Source: CAG-698 sp964385755
GTDB lineage: Bacteria > Bacillota_I > Bacilli_A > ML615J-28 > CAG-698
DNA: 62,693 nt
Reading direction: 5' to 3'
Assembly: GCA_964385755.1 (NCBI GenBank)
Contig: CAYLPZ010000010.1
Span: 1 to 62,693, forward strand
Position 1 is the first letter of the stretch; each line of letters begins with the position of its first letter. Under the pieces are notes generated by a model, which saw only the letters and a program-made list of their open reading frames with translations, made no database searches and was not told where the DNA came from. Position numbers and translations under genes: made by a program. Below are positions 9,752 to 17,902 of the stretch, piece by piece.

Positions 9752-10711
9752 TTACCTATTTCCCTCATTTTCTAGTTTAATTGAAAAAATTAAATCAAAA
9801 TTAATTTTTCCCCCCGCAAGTGGAATCTTTGTTTCTCTATCATATCCGTCAATCCATGAAACCATTCTAAACTCTGATTCGCCTGCGCTAATATAAGTAA
9901 TAGGCACCTCATTATCACTTAAATCACCCCAAACGACATTAATAGATTTGTTATTTATCGTTAGTGATGTATTTCCGTTTAATTGATTATTAGTTAAAAT
10001 TATTGTATTATCACTATATTTACCATTTTCTAAAAACATAAATGATTCTTCAACTGTTCCAGTAGGATTAAGTTTATAACCTTCACTATCTAAGGATAAT
10101 TCAATACTAGTATTAGGAATCCAAATAAAACAAGGTTCATATTCATCAGTAGAAGAATTTAATTTATAGATTGCAACCCTTACGGCGCCAGCAATGTAAT
10201 CTTTTGAAAAATTACCATATACTGAAGAAATCTCTTCTACCGATAAAGGCGAAACATTACTATTTTTATTTAAGTATAAATAACTGTTCTCAGTAGATTT
10301 CAATGTAAAATCTAAAGTAAAAACATAATCATCTAGATTAGAAGTTATTTTTCTTAAATTAGATGCAACCGCATCATTTGAATCATATCCTTCATTTTCT
10401 TTGTTGTTTGAATCTAATCCTGTTTTAGTAAAGGTATAAAATGATAGTGAATTTCCATCTAAACTTGCACTTACTTCTTTATAAGTGAAATCTTGATTGA
10501 TTGCAAATTCTTTTGATCCAGTAGTATATTCATCATTTTCACTAACTTTAATTTGTAAATTCTTACTATCTATAGTATCAATTTCTATTAATGATGATGA
10601 AAAACTATCTCCGTCATAAAACCAGGCAAAAGATGTTCCAATTAAAGCAAAAACAGCTGTTATGATGAATATCAAGTGAATTGTCATCTTATTTACTTTT
10701 TTTCTTTTCAT
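9752..10711 (-). CDS. TasA-like exported fibre-subunit candidate
   Basis: A 319-residue protein; start after AAAGGAGA. Leader residues 9-30 end in TSFAWF. It shares AVRVAIYK with CFIWIPNT (about residues 175-200) and, near the C-terminus, SWIDGYDRET with AGGKINFDLIF. In this copy the signature cysteine is replaced by Thr (DRET), the only clear loss among the five signature-bearing members. It lies 40 bases downstream of the DUF2357-like gene and directly abuts the next paralogue. Confidence 0.7.
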   Translation of the reverse strand: MKRKKVNKMTIHLIFIITAVFALIGTSFAWFYDGDSFSSSLIEIDTIDSKNLQIKVSENDEYTTGSKEFAINQDFTYKEVSASLDGNSLSFYTFTKTGLDSNNKENEGYDSNDAVASNLRKITSNLDDYVFTLDFTLKSTENSYLYLNKNSNVSPLSVEEISSVYGNFSKDYIAGAVRVAIYKLNSSTDEYEPCFIWIPNTSIELSLDSEGYKLNPTGTVEESFMFLENGKYSDNTIILTNNQLNGNTSLTINNKSINVVWGDLSDNEVPITYISAGESEFRMVSWIDGYDRETKIPLAGGKINFDLIFSIKLENEGNR

Positions 10712-10750
10712 CTTTCTTCTCCTTTCTGGTTTTATTTATTAATAAGCTAT

Positions 10751-12166
10751 TTAATTAACTTTTAATTTGTTAACTTTTTTATAAAATGCTTCAACTGTTA
10801 TATCAACTTTTTCTTTCTTTTTAGCTTTTAAAATATTATTTATTGCCATCTCTAAGAATTTTTCATATTTAACTTTTGCTTCATCACTATAATTACGATT
10901 TTTAGCGTACGATTTAACTTTTTCCACTGAATCATTTTGATATGATGCAAAAATTCTCTTTTGTTTATTTTCTTCTTTTAATAAACGTTTCTTTTCTGCT
11001 TCTTTTATTCTATTAAAATATTCAGTTGTCCTATCTTTTTCATTTTTAATTGCTCTTGAAATGATTTCGTTAACAGTATTTTTGGTTCTTTTTGTTTTCT
11101 TGCTCGATATTTCAACTATATCTAAAAAAGTTTTTTTAATATCATCAGTTGATAAATCAAGATCATTAATTATTCTTTTAATCTCATTTGAAGCATATTG
11201 GTTTTTCTTTTCTTTTTCTATTGTAGAATTATATTCTAGGGATTCTATATTTCCTGTGTGCTTCTTTAACAAAACATATAGTTCAGAAGATATGATATCA
11301 AAATCCTCTTTAGCAACACTGCTTACTTCATTAGTACAATTAACACTCTTAATTTCTACACCTTGATGATCATAAGTTTGTATAAAAGCCCATAAGCTTA
11401 CACATGCTTGATAATCGACATTCTTTAAAAGTTTATTTGTCATTTGTAATGGTGAACGAACAGGTGCTGTTCCTTCCATACTTCTAAAAAACTGTGATGC
11501 TTGGAAATCATAGATTATTTGTCTAATTCGATTTATTCTTTGTATTGTTGTCATCTTATTAACGTTTGCAGAAATGAGCTTATCAATATCATTAATTCCC
11601 GCATTTCTTCTATTAGATGAATCAACCTCAATCTTTACATGGAAATTATCATCACCAATAGAAACTCTATTTTCATATGAAATTCCATATTCATTAACAC
11701 CACTAGCATTTAAAATAACCTCTAAACGCTTATTAATAAAGTATGTTAAATTTATTAATAGTGTATGAATAAACCTATTTTCGTAGGTATCAATACTTTC
11801 TTCCTTGAAAGAATTTAAAATCTTCTTAGGAGTGACATATCCATTGCTTACACTTTGAATATAATTAGTATGTTGAGATAAATGCTTAATTGATTCATTA
11901 TCAATATTTCTAGCTAGTTCAATCGGAATAATTTCTTCTTCTCTTTTAATAAATCTTCCTGGATTTCTAACAACATTATCTAAGGGGATAATGCATGACT
12001 CTATCTTTTCAACCCAAGTTGTGTCAATAACTGCTTCAGCATAATTATTCACAACAGTAGAAGTTTTCTTACCTGATTGGATGGTATTATAGAACTTTTT
12101 CATCTCGTTACCATTATTAATCACAAAGTTATCGTGTTTAAATAATTCATACAAATCATTTCCCAT
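10751..12166 (-). CDS. DUF2357-like partner of the AAA+ ATPase
   Basis: A 471-residue cytoplasmic protein; start at 12166 after GAGGTGG. The middle has the DUF2357 hallmark IDTYENRFIHTLL (about residues 125-140). The C-terminal 150 residues are very Lys/Glu-rich and predicted helical or coiled-coil. DUF2357 proteins usually sit beside McrB-type ATPases, as here with the gene 34 bases upstream. No PD-(D/E)XK nuclease motif is visible, so a restriction role as in McrC is not supported. In this operon it more likely couples the ATPase to the export or assembly of the fibre proteins (inference). Confidence 0.65.
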   Translation of the reverse strand: MGNDLYELFKHDNFVINNGNEMKKFYNTIQSGKKTSTVVNNYAEAVIDTTWVEKIESCIIPLDNVVRNPGRFIKREEEIIPIELARNIDNESIKHLSQHTNYIQSVSNGYVTPKKILNSFKEESIDTYENRFIHTLLINLTYFINKRLEVILNASGVNEYGISYENRVSIGDDNFHVKIEVDSSNRRNAGINDIDKLISANVNKMTTIQRINRIRQIIYDFQASQFFRSMEGTAPVRSPLQMTNKLLKNVDYQACVSLWAFIQTYDHQGVEIKSVNCTNEVSSVAKEDFDIISSELYVLLKKHTGNIESLEYNSTIEKEKKNQYASNEIKRIINDLDLSTDDIKKTFLDIVEISSKKTKRTKNTVNEIISRAIKNEKDRTTEYFNRIKEAEKKRLLKEENKQKRIFASYQNDSVEKVKSYAKNRNYSDEAKVKYEKFLEMAINNILKAKKKEKVDITVEAFYKKVNKLKVN

Positions 12167-12200
12167 AATTACCACCTCTTTTTCTACATAAAATTAAATA

Positions 12201-13706
12201 TTAAACTAATTTCTTTAATCTTAATAAATATTCTTTTGATTCCATCATTTGATCTTTGCCAAATAATTCACTTAATTTATCAATTAATCCATCAATTTCA
12301 TCACGAATAAATGTAATATTTAATGCTTCAAATTTTCTAAAGATTTTATTTGCAAGTACATAGTCAAGACCATCTAATTCAGTTCCACCACAAGCAACAT
12401 ATACTGGAACAAAATCTCTTAACTGTTTTACAATACGATTACCAAATGCTAAACGGAAATGTTGAATTACATAATCATCTAATTGTTCTATTTTTTCAAG
12501 TGATTCTTTGCTTACTCCGTTTACAAGTTTTGCATCTTCAAATAAACTTTCTAAATGACTCGAACTTAAATTTAGGTTCTCAGTGTATTGTGCTTCAAAC
12601 TTCTTACCCTTAGAGTTAATATTAATAGGAATTGCTCTATCATATACTTTATCAGAAATCGCAAATGTTGAGTCATCATTATTTGCTGTTCCTACATACC
12701 ACATATTTTCTGGTAATTTAAATCTACCACCAGTTATATGTTTAGGATCATTATCCCAACCACTTGGTACTAGGTCAATTATCCATTCTTCTCTTGAAGG
12801 CATTTCAAGAATTGATAACATTTCCGCAAAATAATATTCAACTCTTGCAATATTCATTTCATCTAAAATTGTAAGATATACTTTATCTGTGTATGATGCT
12901 TCATACATTTTCTTTAACACTTCTGTCTCATTAAAACGTTTTGTAAATTCATTAAAATATCCAAACAATTCTGAACGATCACGCCAAGAAGGCTGAACAG
13001 AAGCAATTTGTGATTCATTACTAATAAATTTACCAAATGCATAAGGTAATGATGTTTTACCAGTACCAGATATACCTTGTAAAATAATCAAACGAGTAGA
13101 TGATAATGCGGAAATAAATAAACGAATAGTACGAATTTCATAGTATAATCCCATTCTTGAACAAGCAAAGTTTCTAAACATATCACATAACTCAGAAAGA
13201 GTAATGTTCTTATTAAAGTTTTCAGCAGAAGGATCATAATCTCTAAATAGATTATCGATTTCAGTTAACTTATAGAAACGAGAGTCACTAGAACTAACAT
13301 AATTATCTTCTTCAGTATTACTATTTAATGCTCCTCCAGCAATCTTAAGTTGTAAGATTTTATCTTTCTCTTTGCTCAATTTAATTACTTCAGCATTTAA
13401 TTTACCAACTTCACTAATTAAGGCATCTTGATTAATGGTATTTCTATAAAGTTTTATCTTTTTTCTAATCAATAAATAAATTAGAAATCCGATACCACCC
13501 AAAAATGCAATCAATACGATGAAAACAAGAATAACTAAGCACCATGCAAAGAAGTCGAAACTACCTTTATATTGATTAATAATTTCTACATATTTAGGGA
13601 AATTAAAAACATCTACTATTCCCCCAAAAAAGTTTGAAATAATTCTCCAAAATCCCATAAAAAATTGTTCTAAAATTTCAAACAGGAATTTACCAAAATC
13701 TTCCAT
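12201..13706 (-). CDS. Membrane-anchored McrB-like AAA+ ATPase
   Basis: A 501-residue protein; ATG follows AAAGGAGG. The N-terminal 45 residues are amphipathic, a strong membrane segment spans about 52-80, and a short coiled coil about 92-120. The AAA+ core follows: Walker A GISGTGKT (211-218), Walker B LTILDE (278-283), sensor-1 GTANNDDST (339-347) and an arginine-finger-like segment SDKVYDRAI (351-359), in the MoxR/McrB style. McrB of restriction systems has an N-terminal DNA-binding domain; here that place is taken by the membrane anchor. It lies between signal peptidase and DUF2357 genes, so a motor or remodelling ATPase at the membrane is proposed. Confidence 0.8.
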   Translation of the reverse strand: MEDFGKFLFEILEQFFMGFWRIISNFFGGIVDVFNFPKYVEIINQYKGSFDFFAWCLVILVFIVLIAFLGGIGFLIYLLIRKKIKLYRNTINQDALISEVGKLNAEVIKLSKEKDKILQLKIAGGALNSNTEEDNYVSSSDSRFYKLTEIDNLFRDYDPSAENFNKNITLSELCDMFRNFACSRMGLYYEIRTIRLFISALSSTRLIILQGISGTGKTSLPYAFGKFISNESQIASVQPSWRDRSELFGYFNEFTKRFNETEVLKKMYEASYTDKVYLTILDEMNIARVEYYFAEMLSILEMPSREEWIIDLVPSGWDNDPKHITGGRFKLPENMWYVGTANNDDSTFAISDKVYDRAIPININSKGKKFEAQYTENLNLSSSHLESLFEDAKLVNGVSKESLEKIEQLDDYVIQHFRLAFGNRIVKQLRDFVPVYVACGGTELDGLDYVLANKIFRKFEALNITFIRDEIDGLIDKLSELFGKDQMMESKEYLLRLKKLV

Positions 13707-13720
13707 TTACTTTTCCTCCT

Positions 13721-14407
13721 TTACTTTTGCTCACTTTCATTTGCCTTTTTTTCATCATTTTCCTTTTGTTCTAACTTTTGTCTTTCAAGATATTCTTGAA
13801 TAATAGCATTCTTAACATCATCACTTGTGGAATCTTTAACATTTTCAATTAATTCTTCTTTTTTATTTGCAACAATGATAGAAATTAATCTATAGATTTC
13901 ATAAATAATAAAAATCATTAATGGTGTGAAAATGAATATAAAGAATCCTGCTGTAGTTTTTAGGAAATCTATAACTGATCCAACCGCTGGAAGTCTCATT
14001 TTATAAACGCCAATGATATCGTCTCTGCTTCTGTAGCCATCATCAATTGCATCTACATTATCACCTTTTGTTTCATAGAATGTTTCTCCATCAATTTCAA
14101 CAATTTTGTTTATTCTATGAGTATCAACAATTTTTACACCGTCAATTACAATATAAAATGAAATTATGTCATCTTCTTTTAATTTTTCGTAATCTTCATC
14201 TTTAATTAGTTTAATAAGAATCATATCTCCCTGGTTAATTGTTCCTTGCATTGAATCGGTTTGAACTGTCATTGAAGTATAACCAAAAACATCAGAAATA
14301 CCATCCTTTCGATTAAATGAAGAAATAGCTATAAAGACGCTTATAACAAAAACTATACCTACTACAACATATAGAACAATATTTAAAACTTTCTTTGCTT
14401 TGGTCAT
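13721..14407 (-). CDS. SipW-type (S26B) signal peptidase I, first copy
   Basis: A 228-residue protein with a membrane segment at 9-29, catalytic Ser in TDSMQ (S52), His in VDTHRI (H97) and Asp in KGDNVDAIDD (D116 onward), that is the Ser-His-Asp type. A second hydrophobic region (about 145-180) precedes a 50-residue charged cytoplasmic tail. It is 14 bases upstream of the AAA+ gene and 90 bases downstream of the likely major subunit gene, the same neighbourhood logic as tapA-sipW-tasA of Bacillus. Confidence 0.88.
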   Translation of the reverse strand: MTKAKKVLNIVLYVVVGIVFVISVFIAISSFNRKDGISDVFGYTSMTVQTDSMQGTINQGDMILIKLIKDEDYEKLKEDDIISFYIVIDGVKIVDTHRINKIVEIDGETFYETKGDNVDAIDDGYRSRDDIIGVYKMRLPAVGSVIDFLKTTAGFFIFIFTPLMIFIIYEIYRLISIIVANKKEELIENVKDSTSDDVKNAIIQEYLERQKLEQKENDEKKANESEQK

Positions 14408-14429
14408 ATCTTTTTCTCCTTTTTATAAT

Positions 14430-14460
14430 GGGAGTTAGAGGAAGTATAATAACTTCCCCT
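14430..14460 (-). promoter_or_regulatory. Intercistronic hairpin after the likely major subunit gene
   Basis: GGAAGT and ACTTCC form a 6-bp stem (14440-14457) with a 6-base loop and no T-run. It could stabilise or partly attenuate the transcript so the upstream subunit is made in excess. Weak evidence. Confidence 0.3.
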
Positions 14461-14497
14461 AAATCACTATTTAATTTTTAAATTTTTTTTATTAAAT

Positions 14498-15487
14498 CTA
14501 TTCGTTAACTTGTTGAGTAGGTTGAACATAAGGATTTTTCTTTGTTAATGCGATTAATGTGCTAAACTCTGTACCAGCAACATCGTTTAAGCAGTCAACA
14601 TCTTGTCCTTCAATCCAAATATAAACACTAACTTTATTAACGCCTGCTTTTAGATTTAAAACAGGAGTTGGTTGTTTGTCTGTTGATGTTAATTGGTTAT
14701 CTGTATATGTAGTTACTACTTCTAATGCATCTGGTGTATCACCTGTAGGATAAATTGGGAATGAAGTTCCTGATTCTTGTTTAATACCAAAGTATTTTAA
14801 AGCACCGTTTTCTAGTTGAGTACTACCACCTACATTTGCAGAAGAGATATGTGCTTCATGATTAGGTTCCCATATTACCATTGTATTTTCAGCATCTCTA
14901 AAAGTACCTAATTTATTATTTTCTCCACTATAAGTAGTGCTTCCTTGATTAATAAATCCTACTCTTGTAGATAAGTTGATATTTTTTCCATTTGTTGGTT
15001 TATTATCTACTGCAGAAGTATCCTTTAAATATAATGATAGGTTACTATCTAGTTTTACATAGAAATCAAAGCAAATATAATTTCCAGTATCTGGTGCAGC
15101 TGAAGAAGTAATTTCACCATTATTTTGTAAATTAGCTACAAAGAAATTTGGTCTAAAGTCAGTTTTTCCTTCAACTGCAGTTAATTGATTTACTGTAGAC
15201 ACTGGTGAAATAGAATTAGGTTTTTTATTATACTCATAACCAACACCTGTTGGCATTTCACCAATCACTAAATGGCTCTTCCAAGTTCCTTGTTGTCCTG
15301 TCCATGAAACTAAAACACCATCTGCTGCACTTACACCTACATCAATTTGATCCATTGTTGCATCATCACCACTTGTAAACCATGCATAAGTTACACTAGT
15401 TACTGATAAAATTCCCACTAATAACATTAATAGCACTGGAAAGATTGCTGCTAAAGTTTTTTTGCTTCTAAAATTACTTTTTTTCAT
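14498..15487 (-). CDS. TasA-like exported protein, candidate major subunit
   Basis: A 329-residue protein. The leader has a KKSNFRSKK start and a hydrophobic core, and ends in TYAWFTSGDD, close to the TasA/CalY pattern. The mature protein is Thr/Ser/Asn/Gly-rich and beta-like. It contains STRVGFIN with VIWEPNH in the middle and the signature VYIWIEGQDVDC with AGTEF near the C-terminus. It is the most canonical of the set and has the longest spacers on both sides (65 and 90 bases), with a hairpin downstream, so it is the best candidate for the abundant subunit. Function as fibre protein is inferred. Confidence 0.72.
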   Translation of the reverse strand: MKKSNFRSKKTLAAIFPVLLMLLVGILSVTSVTYAWFTSGDDATMDQIDVGVSAADGVLVSWTGQQGTWKSHLVIGEMPTGVGYEYNKKPNSISPVSTVNQLTAVEGKTDFRPNFFVANLQNNGEITSSAAPDTGNYICFDFYVKLDSNLSLYLKDTSAVDNKPTNGKNINLSTRVGFINQGSTTYSGENNKLGTFRDAENTMVIWEPNHEAHISSANVGGSTQLENGALKYFGIKQESGTSFPIYPTGDTPDALEVVTTYTDNQLTSTDKQPTPVLNLKAGVNKVSVYIWIEGQDVDCLNDVAGTEFSTLIALTKKNPYVQPTQQVNE

Positions 15488-15552
15488 TTTTTTCTCCTCT
15501 CAATTAGTAATAATTTTTTTAGCTTTTTTAGATTTGTTTAAAAGATTGATGG

Positions 15553-16311
15553 CTAATTTTGATCATCAATAACAGAGAAATTAATTGTAAATTTAATTGC
15601 TCCGCCTAGAATGTCATCTACGCATTCTGGATCATAACCTTCTAACCAAATTACTATTGTATATTTTATTAATGACTTAGGTTCAAATCCTACTATTTTG
15701 TCACTGAATACTATTGATTCAGAAGCAAAGTTCTGAACTTGCTCAGGAACATGTTCAGGTTCTCCATCGCTAGTTCGAGGTTTGGCGTAGATATTTGTCT
15801 CATCGTCCTTAATAACCATAATTCTTGTAGCCTCAACTGCATTCATGTAATTTGTGACTACTTTCATTTCGCTTAATACATCTACTTTAATATCTCCAGT
15901 ATTAACTAAATAGAATGTATGTGCAAAATAATTCTCACCATTATGTGATCCATCAGTATTACATATCTCATCTAAGTCTTCTTTTAACCATTCATAAGTG
16001 ATATTGTCACAATTATAAAGTCCTTCCGCATTTAAATGAGTTGTTGTATTTTTTAAATCTCGAGTCTCTGATAATGCTATTTTTCCTTCTTTTTGATTAA
16101 TTATTACTGATAAACCACCTTTAGTGTTGATTAATGAACCAACTCCAAAGGAAACAAGTAGTAGAAGAAAAATAATAGTAAGTATTATTGATATAGATTT
16201 AATTAATACATTACGATGATATATTTTTCTTGCTTGACTTCCTATTATTGCTTTATCAATAAGAATTTGTTCAACTTTATTACTCTCAGTTGATTTCATT
16301 TCTTTCCTCAT
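15553..16311 (-). CDS. Signature-bearing membrane-anchored member of the fibre family
   Basis: A 252-residue protein with an unusual N-terminus: about 38 hydrophilic residues before the membrane segment (about 39-58) and no YAW/FAW cleavage motif, so it probably stays anchored. The external part ends with the family signature IWLEGYDPEC and LGGAIKFTINF. It could be the base or anchor of the structure (inference). An alternative ATG lies 12 bases downstream after GAGG; both starts have acceptable ribosome binding sites. It follows the HD-GYP gene with 2 bases between. Confidence 0.65.
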   Translation of the reverse strand: MRKEMKSTESNKVEQILIDKAIIGSQARKIYHRNVLIKSISIILTIIFLLLLVSFGVGSLINTKGGLSVIINQKEGKIALSETRDLKNTTTHLNAEGLYNCDNITYEWLKEDLDEICNTDGSHNGENYFAHTFYLVNTGDIKVDVLSEMKVVTNYMNAVEATRIMVIKDDETNIYAKPRTSDGEPEHVPEQVQNFASESIVFSDKIVGFEPKSLIKYTIVIWLEGYDPECVDDILGGAIKFTINFSVIDDQN

Positions 16312-16313
16312 AA

Positions 16314-17714
16314 TTAACCTTGATTAGCATAATTTCTTCTTAAGTACATTGCCAATTTCATTTCATTAATTGGTAGACTATACTTTTCGCCCTGAACAAA
16401 ACTACATCCGAGTGATTTAAATGTATTTTCTTCTTCTTGGGTTGAAATATTTACACATATAACATCTAAAGAAAAACTCTTTAGTATTTGCATCATGCTT
16501 TTGACAATTAGAAGATTTCTAGAATTATTTTCGAGATTTTCAGTATACGTATCACTGATTATTACACCATCAAATGGTAATTTTAATAATAAGTCATATG
16601 TTGCATATTGTTCACCAAAGTCATTAAGATAGATTTTTATTCCCATTTCCTTTATCGAAGAAAGCACTACATTAATAAATGAGCTTTTACTGTATTCTTC
16701 TTTTGCTGTTATTAGGAAAGCAAAATTATCTGCAGACACTTGATATTTATCAAAAGTTTTAGAAATAGTTTGGACAAAATTAGGTAATAATAGTTGATTT
16801 GTGTTTATATGAATAAATATTTTTTGAAATTCAATATTCTTTTCATTTAACTTAAGAACTGTTCTACATATTCTACCTAATGACAAGTATAATAGTTCAT
16901 TAATTTGATTTGTTTCTTCAGCAATTGGAATAAATAGTCCTGGTTTTATTAATCCAAAATATGGGTCATTAATTAATATTTTTGCTTCTAAATTGATTTC
17001 TGATTTATCACTCAAATTAATAATTGGCTGATAAGTCATCATTATTCCATATGGATTATTCTTAAGTCTATTTTGTTCTTTATTAATTATTTGATTAACA
17101 TATGCCTCAAGATTTTCCTCGTCCTTGATAAACAACTTAACTATTTTTTCATCAAGATTTCCGCTTGCTTCTTCTTTAAATTTCTTTAATCCTGCTTTAA
17201 AATCAATACTTGTTTTTCCAACGAACATACAATTATCAAATCTATCAATAACAGCACAAACTCTCCCCGCAAAAGATAATTGCTCATCTTTTAATTTACC
17301 AGGATAACCTTTTCCGTTTATTGACTCATGATGTTCACTAACACATTGATACAAATAGTAAACAAATGAATCTTTTTTATGCTTTTTAGGATCGTTTGGA
17401 AGAAGTTTCTTAATTATTTCAATTCCTTTATCAACATGAAAATAATAAATGTTTTTATTATCTTTTGTTTTACAATATTTTAATAAAATATTATCAACTG
17501 GTATTTCCTTTTTACCGATGTCATGATAATAAATTGCCTTTAATAGATTTGTTTTATTAAAATCAACTTCAATAAAATCTTTATCATCAAGGATCTTTGA
17601 TAAAAGAAAATCTCCAAGGCTAAAACATCTATTCAAGTGTTGCTTTATTGGAATGGGTAAATTGTCAACATACTTATCAAGTAGATTAGTTTTTATCCCT
17701 TTTAAAGCTGCCAT
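16314..17714 (-). CDS. HD-GYP domain fused to a degenerate EAL domain
   Basis: A 466-residue cytoplasmic protein; start after AAAGGAGGAGGAG. Residues 20-215 form an HD-GYP phosphodiesterase: HD at 64-65, H93, HH at 128-129 and NGKGYPGK at 133-140. Residues 220-460 are EAL-like: EAK replaces EAL, NDFGEQYAT replaces DDFGxGYSS, and the usual AEGVE glutamate region reads VNIST, while VQGEKYSLPI is retained. The EAL half is therefore probably catalytically dead and may sense c-di-GMP, while the HD-GYP half may hydrolyse it. It leads the fibre operon, matching the common link between c-di-GMP and surface-fibre output. No membrane segment or sensor domain. Confidence 0.85.
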   Translation of the reverse strand: MAALKGIKTNLLDKYVDNLPIPIKQHLNRCFSLGDFLLSKILDDKDFIEVDFNKTNLLKAIYYHDIGKKEIPVDNILLKYCKTKDNKNIYYFHVDKGIEIIKKLLPNDPKKHKKDSFVYYLYQCVSEHHESINGKGYPGKLKDEQLSFAGRVCAVIDRFDNCMFVGKTSIDFKAGLKKFKEEASGNLDEKIVKLFIKDEENLEAYVNQIINKEQNRLKNNPYGIMMTYQPIINLSDKSEINLEAKILINDPYFGLIKPGLFIPIAEETNQINELLYLSLGRICRTVLKLNEKNIEFQKIFIHINTNQLLLPNFVQTISKTFDKYQVSADNFAFLITAKEEYSKSSFINVVLSSIKEMGIKIYLNDFGEQYATYDLLLKLPFDGVIISDTYTENLENNSRNLLIVKSMMQILKSFSLDVICVNISTQEEENTFKSLGCSFVQGEKYSLPINEMKLAMYLRRNYANQG

Positions 17715-17764
17715 CTATCTCCTCCTCCTTTCTTTAAACTCAGCATCATCGCTTATACACAAAT

Positions 17765-17819
17765 AATATATCATATGCATCGCAACATAAACGCAACTTT
17801 AATGCAACATAAGTGCAAC
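17765..17819 (-). promoter_or_regulatory. Operon promoter with four 11-bp direct repeats (activator site)
   Basis: On the minus strand GTTGC occurs four times in exact 11-bp register (plus-strand GCAAC at 17782, 17793, 17804 and 17815). The last repeat is followed after 10 bp by TATATT (17765-17770), with no -35 box of its own. The same layout occurs at 27121-27175. SARP-type activators bind 11-bp direct repeats placed like this. The predicted RNA start is about 45 bases before the HD-GYP gene. Confidence 0.85.
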
Positions 17820-17855
17820 AATTCAACATTTTTTTCTTTTTTTTATCAATTTTTT

Positions 17856-17892
17856 CAAAAAAATGCTCAAAGCAAATATTTGCTTTAAGCAT
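17856..17892 (-). terminator. Terminator of the two-component operon
   Basis: ATGCTCAAAGCAAATATT and its partner form a nearly perfect 15-bp stem, followed by seven T on the minus strand, just after the kinase stop codon. Confidence 0.9.
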
Positions 17893-17902
17893 CTTTATAA
17901 GT

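Noticed and set aside
12201..13706. An McrBC restriction system formed with the gene at 10751-12166
   Set aside because: The ATPase has a membrane helix in place of a DNA-binding domain, the partner shows no PD-(D/E)XK motif, and the pair sits inside a secretion operon with signal peptidases.
17782..17819. Short CRISPR-like or microsatellite repeat
   Set aside because: The units are only 11 bp with no spacers, and the same four-unit array recurs at a second promoter with identical distance to the -10 box, which fits an activator site.
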